64,000 bases of DNA from Pseudoscleropodium purum (taxonomy: Eukaryota; Streptophyta; Bryopsida; Hypnales; Brachytheciaceae): NCBI GenBank assembly GCA_963969395.1, contig OZ017799.1, positions 12,774,501 through 12,838,500 on the forward strand, read 5' to 3'. Positions 1-10,076 of the stretch are shown here, one piece after another. The notes below the pieces were generated by a model, which saw nothing but the letters and a program-made list of their open reading frames with translations, was not told where the DNA came from and searched no databases. Position numbers and translations under genes: made by a program. Position 1 is the stretch's first letter. Each line of letters begins with the position of its first letter.

Positions 1-134
1 CGGCGACACAAGTCTCCTACCAAGCCTTTTTCAAAATCCCAACAGCTTCTTGTGAAGGAATGTTTGATTGTCCCTACAACGGAGCTTAATATGGTGGTGT
101 TGAGGACGGAGGCAGCATATTTAAAACAACATGT

Positions 135-590
135 TATCATTGTAAGTTTTATTGTCAATCTTTCTCATTCAATTTGTTACATGACTTGGATTAGGGAGCT
201 CAAATCTCTAATCAATGCTAATGTAGAACTACATAGAGAAGTCGGAGAAGGACTTCATTTTCTCAAGCTCAATTCACTTGACCTAGTTTGCTAGGTCGTG
301 GACCTATCACCTTCTCAACTTCAAGTGGGAATTGCAATCTTTCAAAGATGGGTACCGACCTTTAGTCTGTGTCAACCTACGGGTCTTGGAGTAACATGTT
401 GGATACACTTTAAGAATCTACCTCTTGAATTCCATCAACATGAGGCAAGAACTTTGGCGAGTATGATAGGATCACTGCTGGAGTGCTGGAAGAAGATCAA
501 AGCAATGATGCTACATTAGACCCCTGATTCTATGTGTTTGTTGACCAAGCTTGTAGATACTTATCCATCTTTTCAGTTGCAAATGTGTAG
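135..590 (+). pseudogene. LINE ORF1 fragment, DUF4283-like
   Basis: Two adjacent frames give the DUF4283 pattern found in plant LINE ORF1 proteins: a hydrophobic stretch, then W-x-P-x-F (RWVPTF, near 350), then W-I-x-F-K-N-L-P-L-E-F (near 395-430) and an I-G-S-L-L box. A stop at 292-294 breaks the frame. ORF1 proteins of this kind bind RNA and package the element transcript. The N-terminus lies upstream of the window. Confidence 0.6.
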
Positions 591-1479
591 GGCCAATTCT
601 TGATAGTTATAGTAGAGTATGAAATCAACAATTCATTTTGCCGATAGTGCTTAGGCTTAGACCATGACAAATTGAAGTGCCCCAGTCGTAGGATCCTTTA
701 TATACTATTGCTATATTTCTGGCAAGCAATGTCATCCCAGTCCCATAGAACAGTTGTAGTAGGTCAGTCACGTTCTAGCAACTACAACATCCAATTTCCT
801 AGACGTTAAGGCCGCATCAATCAATCCAATTAAAGAAGGAATTCCAATGAGTTGTTAATATACCCCAATTCCAATGCAGACAATGGCTTCACGTTGGTTA
901 CATGCAAACAATACAAACCAAGCCAAAACTCCAATCAACAAAAGCATTGATCTCCAAGTAGGCAAGCCAATCCAAAAATTGTGATATCCAACAAATTGAA
1001 CAAACTACTCCACTCCAAGTACGATGGATGTCGAGTCATCTTGGCAAATGGCAACAATTTACGATACTTCATCTGGCAATATACTGCCACCTAGTACCAA
1101 AGCTCCTCCACCCCCACCCCCCTTCATTTTCATATGTAAGTATTACAAGCCTTGCCATCCCTTATGTTTCCAATGCAACTATCACAAGTATCTTCCCCAA
1201 TGCTACAATCACTTTTCCATCACTCTCTCCACCATTTCCCAATAGTATTGTGATTCCGTAAATCTCCCTTTAGCTCCACCTTTTGCTCCATTTGATAATC
1301 CAGTGCACATCTTGAACATCACATATGAGTCTCCACAAGATGAAGATGTGAAAATGGAACTTGAAGCGGAGATCAAGCAATATATGCTCCATTTGGCAGA
1401 AGAGTAGGACACCATTCCAACAACTCATCTTGGTAAGGATGGAGCTAGATCAAACTCCCCCTCTACAACTATAGGGATC

Positions 1480-1699
1480 CACAAGAAGGAGCTTGTGTCT
1501 TTTTGGATTTTAGCATGTCCAAGTTGACAAATTTTTCTTGAAATCTAATTAATGTCACAAGCCATGTTTTTATGTCAACAATTACATCCACTATAACATA
1601 AAGATGTTACAGTGGATGTAATTGTTGACATAAAAATACGGCTTATTATATAAAATGTCTAGAAAAATCTGTCAACTTAGATACAGGTTTCTTCTAGTG
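1480..1699. mobile_element. Fold-back CACTA MITE, copy 1 (TSD ATC)
   Basis: The two halves are inverted copies of one another for nearly the whole 220 bp, meeting near 1601. Ends read CACAAGAAGGAG (left) and, on the opposite strand, CACTAGAAGAAA (right), which are CACTA-superfamily termini. The flanking 3 bp are ATC on both sides (1477-1479 and 1700-1702), the expected CACTA target duplication. It sits inside the LINE, between ORF1 and the endonuclease. A relative with the same AAGTTGACA arm lies at 30178-30375. No coding capacity. Confidence 0.8.
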
Positions 1700-2409
1700 A
1701 TCAATAATCAAGGAATCCAAGTATTCATTCCAACTCAAGTATCAAGTATCAACTCCATCCCATGTGCAAGATGTCAATATACATCATTGCCTTTGACTTG
1801 CATCAATTTAAGTATATCTTCCCCTGTTCAATTGCAACCTTTGGCTTTACCACAATGTTTAGGACCTCTAGAGCCTACATGCATTACTATGGAGCTTCTT
1901 ACTATTGGCACACAATAGGGCAAATGGTTTGCATTTTCTGATGGGTTGGACGAGAAGCCACATCTCGAGAACTTTCTTGAATTGGATGACGGCCCCACTC
2001 AACATGAAGAGGAGGCATTTGAAGACATATAAAGTAAGCAATATTGTCCCATTCGTTCAAGTGAGTAGAGCTAAGGTCCACAAAAACAAATAGGCTTATT
2101 AGGTGATCCAATGGCTTACTTCGAATAAGCCTTGCCCTAATCAAAACTAGTAGTTAGTTGCTGGATCTGGTGCCTCTATAAACTCTGCCCCATCTCCTCC
2201 TATGGTTGAATTAATGACCTTTGTGTACGGGGCCAAAGTTGTAGCTTGAGCCTTGACATCATCTCGAAGTACTCCACCTTCCATCTCAACTCTAGCAAGC
2301 TTCGATAGTTGGGATTATAAAGCAAGCTTGACCCGTAGTAGCGCTTAGGATTCCGCCAAAAGTTTTTCCTTCTCTAATTCTTGCCAATGATTGTATGCCT
2401 CCTATCTTT

Positions 2410-2900
2410 CAACATTAGAGGACTTAAGGATAAATCTTCAATTTGTATGCTTCAAAATTATTTTCTTTCTATCTCATTTCTAGACATTATTCTACTTCAA
2501 GAGCACAAGTTATAAAATCAAGAGGCCAATACATTAGGTAAAGCATTATGGCCCTAAGCCTCTTCATGGTTTGCTAGAGCTAGCATTGGCTACAACAATG
2601 ACCCAATAGGTCATGGAGTGGGGAAGGGTGCTATAATTTCTTTGGTTACCCCTAAATTGGCCCATATGATCAAACACTCAAGGGTCATCCTAGAGAATTG
2701 TACCCAATGGATCGAGTTAGAAGACCTTTTGGGGGGTGATGTTGGCATAGTCAACATATATGCGTCCACAACTCCTACTCCTCCTAATTATGGGATACAT
2801 TAATTCATCACCTTCCTAGTAGATGCAACTGGATAATAGGGGGGGACTTTAATATGGTAGAGGTACGTTGTCACAAAACCAATCCATGTAGGCAATTGGT
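2410..2900 (+). pseudogene. LINE APE-type endonuclease fragment
   Basis: Frame fragments read N-I-R-G-L-K then D-I-I-L-L-Q-E-H-K (2420-2510), the classical opening of plant LINE APE endonucleases (the E is a metal ligand). After a frame change come G-x-G-V-x-K-G-A-I-I, a long beta-strand-rich stretch ending in V-N-I-Y-A-S (about 2750), and G-G-D-F-N-M-V (about 2842-2862), the conserved GDFN box. At least three stops or frame changes separate them. In a live element this enzyme nicks the target DNA. Confidence 0.8.
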
Positions 2901-3793
2901 TCCAACAACAAAATGCATACTCTTCTCAAACCTTAAGCAATGTCTCAATATGGAAGACAATCCAAGATCACCTAATAGCCTTCCATACTCTTGGGATAAC
3001 TTTCAAAATGACAATAACCATATTATGGCCTGATTGGACCATTTTTATGTTTTCAAAAAAGGAGCTAGCATGATGAACCGCAAGCTCATTGACTACAAGA
3101 TATGTAGTGACAATGTGTGGTTAGACCACTTTCCAATTTCTATGACAATTGAATTTCAAAATTCTCCCAATTGGCCATCACATTAGAAGATGAGTAGCTA
3201 GCCAGTAGCTCAATGCAACAAAGCCGCTGACAAAAGAAGCTTGGCATAGTAAACCTCTCACTAATTTCTTTGTTAAATTGAAAGTAGTATCCAAAGTCTA
3301 TTGCTCCTTTTGTTGCTATGAGGCACATGAGTTTAGGGCTAATGAAGATCTCATGAGAAAGTAGTTCTCTTCTACATTGACAAACCTTCAAGCTCAACTA
3401 GAGGACCCAAACCTCTAGACTTAGCATGGAAAGGCCAGAATACTTCTACAAAATGTCAGATTCAAAATAGTAGCAAATCAACAAATTAGATCTAGGATCC
3501 GATAGAAATTTTGGGGAGATCTTGTCTCAGTAGAATTTAAAGCAATCCACAAGAAACCCACCTTCTTAGCTCTATCTGGAATTTGTAATGAACATGGCTA
3601 ACTTTTTGAAGACCCTGTAGGGATAAGACAAGTATGCTCTGATTGTTATGGGTGTTTATATGTTGCTACTCCCTCTTTTGATGATCAGATAGTAGCTATA
3701 GATGAATTTTTATGCCTTTCGTCAAACTCTACACTTCAAGAAGGCAATAAATCATTATTAGGCTTCATCTCTGAGCAGAAACTTGATCCTTAA

Positions 3794-4704
3794 ACACCCA
3801 AATTGCTTTTTTTGGCAATATAGAAATTTTGGGCAACTCACCACAAATAGAGTCTTTATTTATTTTTTGCTTCAAGGAGTAGCTTTAAGTTCCAATAATT
3901 TTTATAACTTTTGTCTACATGGTTAAAAATTTATTGCATGATATGTACTTTTCATTACTCAATGGGCAGCCCAAGCAGTAAAAAAAACTTCTTTAAGAAT
4001 CATTTTTATAAAATTAAAATTTGAAATTGATTTTCTAGATTTATATATACTTGGAAAGCTTTGAATCATTCCACTATGATCAATGAGTCAAAAGTGATGA
4101 GGAGTTTTAATTTGTCGGAGTTTGTAGATCATTATTGAATTTCTACTCTAAGACAAACTTTAAAGTCCTTTATTTAACTTAATTTTCAATATTTCTTGAA
4201 AAAAAGATAAAAACATTGGGTGTAGATCATTTATTACAACATTACAACCATTGGATTGGCATTTTTCAATTCCATAAATAAACTGTTTACAATTTAGTAT
4301 TTTGAATCATTCTTTATTCTTTTCTACTCATTATTTTTTTTATATATTGTATAATTCCAAATGATCTGAAATTTTTCAAGCATGTAGCCAACTTGATTTG
4401 AAGAATTAATTCAAAGAGTAACCACTAATTTAGACATTTTTTCATACAAATGTGACCTTTTGAAGTGCAACTACTCAGATTTTTGCAGGGCTAAAAAAAA
4501 AATTTGTCACTTCAAATGCTATTATCTTGCAATCTACACGGTGGAAGTTTCTGAAATTTTTTCCACATATTTTCAAACAAGTTCACTACAAAATCCTACA
4601 ATTATATATGTCTAAAAATTTTTCTTTCTAAAATTTGATACTTGTACTACAAATGGTAGTTTTGGAGTAGTTTTGGTGAAAACATAGTCAAAATCATTTA
4701 GGGG
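3794..4704 (-). mobile_element. TTAA-flanked element, family TTAA-1, copy in LINE
   Basis: About 911 bp between TTAA (3790-3793) and TTAA (4705-4708). The right end reads ATTTAGGGG before the TTAA, the inverse of the CCCCTAAA start of other copies; the left end is degraded. Internal sequence is alignable in reverse orientation with 18142-19054, 28453-29380 and 45981-46897 (shared stretches such as ACTATGTTTTCACCAAAA). It is non-coding. It lies between LINE sequence on the left and truncated CACTA-A on the right. Confidence 0.65.
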
Positions 4705-4724
4705 TTAAACTAGGGTTAGATGAG

Positions 4725-6296
4725 ATGGCTCCCAATGAGAACCCAAGCCCTAATGGATGAGAAAGTCTAAAGTGGAAAATGCTTTTAGCTTGCCTATGAA
4801 GTCCATGTCAACAATCATTTGTGAGTCATTTTGTAGTTGAGTTTAGGGAGTTCAAATCTACAATTTTTTTAGATATTTGAATTTTAGATCTATTGTTCCT
4901 CTAGATTTTAGAATTTCAAATCTACCTTTTTCTAGATTTTAAAATTCCAGATGTACTTTATTCTTAGATTTTAGAATTTCAAATCTACCTTTTTCAGATT
5001 TCAAAATTCTAGATGTACCTTATTCCTAGATTTCAGAAATTCAAATATTCTTATTTAAGAGATTTCATTGGTTTAGGAAACCTTATAATTTCATAGATTT
5101 TAAAATTCCTTGGATTCTAAATATTTTTTATTTAATTCTCAGATTTCTAGGATTTGTAGATTTCATCATTCTATAGAAATCTAAAAATCCTAGAAATCTG
5201 AGAATTAAATCAAAAATATTCATTGTGTAAGACTACAACAATTTACAAGTCTTCTATGACCAACCAAATGGTACTTTTTATAATTAATATAGGACAATTG
5301 ATATGAGATGAATGAGAATGAACTTTGGAAGCAACTAGAAAACAACTAAGAAAGAACCAAGAAACAACAAGTGTACGATTTAAAAGCATCTAGGAAACAA
5401 TTAGCTTCACTATTAGCAAAATTCAATTTTGGAGTTGAATGGCTAATTTCATTAAAATGGCAATATTCCATTAATTTGGTACTTTTAGCAATTCAAGCTA
5501 CAAAATCTGAATTGTTTTTTTATACCAGAATCTATACCAGTACTAGATTTTTGAAATCTACATATCTCCTAAATATCTTAAATCTATAACAATCTTAGAT
5601 TTTTTAGACTATTTGGTTTGATATCTATATGAGTCCAAAATTTATGAAATCTAAAACTAACCTAGATGTTAGCAATGTATGTTTGTCCTAGATGTCAAGA
5701 TGTAAAAATGGCACATGGAATACCGCCATTTTAATAAAATTCGCCATTTGATTTAATCACATTCATTTGGTTTACTTTTCTATTGGTTTCTATCCAAATC
5801 AACAAATTATTCTCCTAGTCAATAGAAAAGTTAATGAAATCTATACAACCAAATAAATAGAAAAGCTGAATTTTCCAGTAGTATAGGAAATGATTAAAAA
5901 AAATTAATGTATGACTAGAAGGTGACTAGAAAATGACTCACTTCTAAACTACAGACACATCAACCCAACAAAATCCACATTTACAATGTCAAATTCCCTC
6001 AAAGGCACCTTTAGTGAAAAAAAAGTCATTTGCAAGTCGCAAATTAGTGACATCAAGTTGCAAAAAATAACTATGACCTCTATAGTAAGAAAACAAATGA
6101 ACCTTTAACAAAAATATGCACAAGAAGTCTGGTTTTCATTGTGTCTTCATCTTCCAATCGCAACTACAACTAATAAATGACTTGGACATTGTCAACGAAG
6201 GCCAAAGGGTGCAATAGAGAAGTGCAGTTGTACCATAGTCATTTTTTGGGGCACAAATGACTCTACAGTCATTTATACCCCCATTTTCTCATAGTG
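4725..6296 (-). mobile_element. CACTA element A, 5-prime-truncated (reverse orientation)
   Basis: The right end, read on the minus strand, is CACTATGAGAAAATGGGGG, a CACTA-type terminus, followed inward by AATGACT repeats. The whole length aligns in reverse complement with CACTA-B at 43941-45653, including the shared stretch about guarding AATGAGAAAGTCTAA (about 4750 here, about 45450 there). The other terminus (about 190 bp in CACTA-B) is missing here, replaced by the TTAA-1 copy. A fold-back segment lies near 5110-5220. It carries MITE M4-1 at 5439-5747 and shows the empty site of MITE M4-3 at 5861-5864. Confidence 0.75.
5439..5747. mobile_element. M4 MITE copy 1 (TSD TTGA)
   Basis: A 309-bp element with imperfect TIRs, starting ATGGCTAATTTCATTAAAAT and ending in the inverse (ATTTTAATAAAATTCGCCAT). 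Flanks are TTGA at 5435-5438 and 5748-5751. The related CACTA-B lacks this insertion and has one TCAA at 44816-44819 at the same place, which is direct evidence for insertion with a 4-bp duplication. The interior is made of repeated, inverted TAGATTT/AAATCTA motifs. Non-coding. Confidence 0.9.
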
Positions 6297-7260
6297 GTTC
6301 ATTCTTGCAAGGTATATTTTTGACAACATTCTCCTTCTCCACAAGCCGATTTCTTGGGCAAAGGAGTCCAATCAAGATGTGATATTGTTGAAATTGAATT
6401 TCTAAAAGACATATGACATTGTCCATCTTCCTTTCCTATTCAAGGTCTTAGAAGTTATGGGGATACTACTAGCCTTTGTGAGTTTGGTCAAACTCTTATT
6501 TGATAATGCAGAGACAATAGTGTGCATCAATGGAGATACCAAGCCCTTTCCAATTCTTTGAGGTGTTAGATAAGGATGTTGACTAGTCCCTTACTTATTT
6601 TTGTTTGTTAGAGGGGCTCTCAATGTAGCACCTAAACAATTGCTCGGCAGCAACAAATTGGTTAGCATTACTCTCCCCTCAATAGTTGCAGAACAACTTA
6701 AGCCAATATGCGAATGTCATGAACTTCACAATTAAAGGGAAAGAGAGATACTTCCGTCTTCTTTCCTTACTCCTTGAAAGGTATGGTGTTGCCTTAAGTC
6801 TCAAGATAAATTGGCTTAAAAGCCTTGCATATTGGCTCTCTTTGGATCTTGTCCCACTTTGGCTTGTACAAATTGATTGCCCATGGGCCGTAGAAAAACA
6901 ATTATCTGAACTACTTGGTTCTCCATTTGGAATTGACTTGAATACAACTGATGTTGATGCATTCTTAGAAACAAAGGTCTAGAAAAAACTTAGCTATTGG
7001 ACTAGTATCCATCTTTCTTTAGTAGGTAGAACAATCATCGTTAATTCTATTCTCCTCAATAATCTTTGGTATTTTATTGCATTATAGGGGGCCCTTGCTA
7101 TCATCTGGAAACTTAGGGCATCAATGAGGGATTTCCTATGGTCGGGATCAACACATTGTTGCCATGCTAGAGTCAGCTGATTAGATTGTTGTACCTCTAG
7201 GCAAGTTGGTGGTCTCAACTTGGTATATCTACAGGAAGCACGTACTTCACACCATCATGA
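6297..7260 (+). pseudogene. LINE reverse transcriptase fragment
   Basis: Frames joined by eye give the plant LINE RT order: R-x-I-x-D-N-I (about 6310), L-L-K-L-N-F-x-K-T-Y-D (about 6385, the catalytic-Asp region motif normally D-F-x-K-A-Y-D), then G-V-R-x-G-C-x-L-V-P-Y-L-F (about 6560). Further on come S-P-F-G (6925) and L-S-Y-W-T-x-x-x-L-S-L-V-G-R (about 6990-7030), the linker typical of plant LINEs. The expected catalytic YADD box is not readable. Several stops; not functional. Confidence 0.8.
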
Positions 7261-9076
7261 CCAAGTAGATATTGAAAGCAATGCTCTTAGGCTCTTCAAA
7301 TTTGACGTTCCTATTCAAATACTGCCTCCTTGAATGTAAACCCCAATCTCTAGGTATATGGCCAGCCATGCCATAATGGGCCTTGTTGAACAAATTTCAA
7401 ACTTGTAAAGGTTCTCAAGTTTAGGATAGGATCATCAAAGCATGGCGCTTACTAAACAAACACATCATAGCTCAATCGCCCTACAACCATGATGAGGTCT
7501 TCACTTCTTCACTTTGGTAGACTACTTACTTTTTTGGAGGACATCATGGTTTTTTAGCATCTAGGGCAGTTACACTCATGAACCAAGGTTTAAGCCAGAT
7601 ACAAGATATAAAGGACAAAGCCACCTACTCATTTCTACCGTGGGATGTTGCAAGGGCACAATTTGGGATAAGAGACTCAGAAATCCATGCGTCTAAACCT
7701 AGACCTTGGCATTGCCTTCTCACTAATCACAAATTTGTCATTCAACAACATGACTTCATTGGTATATTTAAGAAATGAAGATTCACTCCCTACAATGATT
7801 TTCTCTACCACCTCTAAATTTAAACCCTAACTAGCACATGACCAACACTTTATCGAACTCCCTATTGGCCACACAAGCTTTACATTCAAGCGTTCATCCT
7901 CAATATTCTACACTGTCTACATAGGAACAACAAGGACTTTAGCTACTCTTTGGATGGTACAAAAGGGTTAGAATTATCCAACCTAAGATTGGCTCTCTCC
8001 TTTATGTTGGTGTCATCTTGGAACTATTCTTTGCCCTAGGCAAGTGTTTGTGGGTGATTTGGAACCCCTACATTCCTATACAACAAAACTCAGATGTTCC
8101 TTGTTGACTAATCACTCGAAACTTCACCAAGCCTATCCATGAAAAGTAGCATGGTAATATCATGACAGGTTATGAGCCAAAATAGAGTGAAGTCTAGCTG
8201 AAATCATGGCCCCCAAAAGATGCAAGGTTTCTTTTGTTTGTCTATCACTATATGGTGGCGGTTCACTATTGGTGTAAAATTGCTAATCCCAACATCTCCA
8301 CTATTTGTCAAAGTTGTCAAAACAAATTTAGATGAGACAATTTTACACCAATTCCATCATTGTACTAAGACTTGGCATACTTAGAACTTTGTTCTCTCTA
8401 TTTTATACAATGCTTTGCATATTATGCCCGTTGCTAGGACATGGCCAGCATTCACTTGGCAACAATATATATTTGGATCTAAGTTACTAAGTCAATTGAA
8501 AAAAGGAACTACCATATGGTCTCTCTTTAGAGGCTCTATCATCTAGATAATATGGGTGAACAGGAATGTGATCTACTTCAACAACAATTCTTGGCCTTCT
8601 CAAAAACTAAAGCAAGCTCTCTGGGAAGCATTCATTAACCATGGTGGGGTTGCTTGGTTTAAAACTACCAAGTTATGTGCCCTCTACCTTGAGAAAGTGT
8701 CAAAGTTGGTGTCTTCATCAAGCATTTTGACAACATGTGGCTTCAAACTGATTATTTTGGCAAGAGAGTCCATATTAAGATGAGCTGGAACCTTTCTCAC
8801 CCTAAGATGGGGGTGTTTGCTTGAAACTCCTTCAAGTTCCTTGGTAATGCAATGGCACCTACTTGGATCGGCCAAGTTTTGGCCTGCCCGTTAGTGGTCT
8901 GAGTTCTTTTTGGTCATTCATGTTGTCTCTAATATTTAGCATTTAAAAAGAAAAATAGAAAGTCAAAAATGTCTTAGAAAACGAAAATATTTGCGCCAAG
9001 GACTTATTCCTCTGGTTCTGTGTAATCTTTCCTTATCAATGGAATCTGTCTGTGTTTCAAGAAATAAATAAATAAA
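7261..9076 (+). pseudogene. LINE C-terminal region and 3-prime tail
   Basis: Continuing from RT, fragments near 8270-8330 read H-Y-W-C-K-I-A-N-P-N-I-S-T-I-C-Q-S-C, resembling the zinc-binding segment (zf-RVT) that follows RT in plant LINEs. A late fragment near 8760-8825 reads K-R-V-H-I-K-M-S-W-N-L. The region ends with an ATAAAT-type tail at 9061-9076, the usual LINE 3-prime end made by target-primed reverse transcription. Multiple stops in each frame. Confidence 0.65.
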
Positions 9077-10076
9077 TTTGGTACCAATAGAAACATTTCA
9101 AATTTTGATGAGATATCTTTTGCATTGTATCTTTTCAAACTCTACATTCTAATGAAATTTTGGAGTTACAAATGTGTCACCGCAAATTGCCCAAGCAGAG
9201 TAAAGTGATACTCAGAATTTTGCAACATCAAACAATATACCGGTAATCATTCAACCTACTGGTCGAGTCCAATTGAGAAGAGTTTTTGCATTTTATTTGA
9301 AATTGGTCCAATTCAATCGAGTAAATTTTTCATATTTGGTTTGAAAATTAACCGAAGAGCTAATCTTATTTGAGGTATCGGCCATTTCAGTGTGCATCCA
9401 GCTTTCCCAGCCCATTAGGGTTTAAGCAAAATTCAACGTAGCAAGATTCAGTAACCGAGAGAAACTCAGGAATCTGGAAAGGTGCCCACAAGTCAGACTG
9501 GGCAACCAAGGCATTCCAGACTTCCTCAAACAAGAATCAACAGAGGACACATGCACCTTACCCCAAACTGAGAACCAGATACAAGGAAAAGTCCAAACAT
9601 GAAGAGAAAAAACTCGAGCGTAACTCAAATTTCAGTTTCACACCTTCCATTTAGGTCGTATAAATATGTCACAACTAAGACATGCAGGCTTGCAGCGAGA
9701 CACAAGCACATTCCAAACATCAAGAGAAAATACACTGATACTTTCACATAACCGCTAAGAACAACTACATTCCACCCTGGACGAAATAAATTCTTGAAAA
9801 AATCAAATTTATAAGTCCGAGTGAGAGCTACGTCAATCAAGAAAAGTAGATGCTATAAACTCAGTGCAAAAAGAAGTATCGCAGGTCTCAAAAACAGAGA
9901 TGAAACAGAACTTACATCACTAACATACCTTAGGACATGAGAGAGTATCCTAATAGACATTAGATCATCTAACTATACCTATCTCCATGAGTCATAGAAC
10001 CTGGCAGATAAACGCCGCCAACAACGCTATGCTCAAAACCATATCTCAATAATGGAACCATTCTGAATACCAAACC
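9077..10076. other. 3-prime flank of eIFiso4G, likely containing its 3-prime UTR
   Basis: No coding sequence recognised. On the minus strand this follows the eIFiso4G stop. A candidate AATAAA polyadenylation hexamer (minus strand) lies near 9291-9296, which would give a 3-prime UTR of almost 800 nt; this is a guess. The part from about 9400 on is less AT-rich than the adjoining LINE, consistent with single-copy sequence. Confidence 0.35.

Larger units (their letters stand above)
1..9076 (+). mobile_element. Decayed LINE (non-LTR retrotransposon), interrupted by nested insertions
   Basis: Translated fragments follow plant L1-type LINE order: a DUF4283-like ORF1 piece (about 135-590), an APE endonuclease (about 2410-2900), a reverse transcriptase (about 6300-7220), a zinc-knuckle-like C-terminal region (about 8170-8870), and a 3-prime end closing in an AAAT repeat tail at 9061-9076. 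Stops and frameshifts occur throughout, so it is dead. The element probably starts before the window. The endonuclease-to-RT distance is much too long because a TTAA-flanked element (3794-4704) and a truncated CACTA element (about 4725-6296) sit between; about 130 codons of RT N-terminus seem lost there. The 3-prime end lies about 1 kb from the stop of eIFiso4G. Domain calls are by eye. Confidence 0.85.
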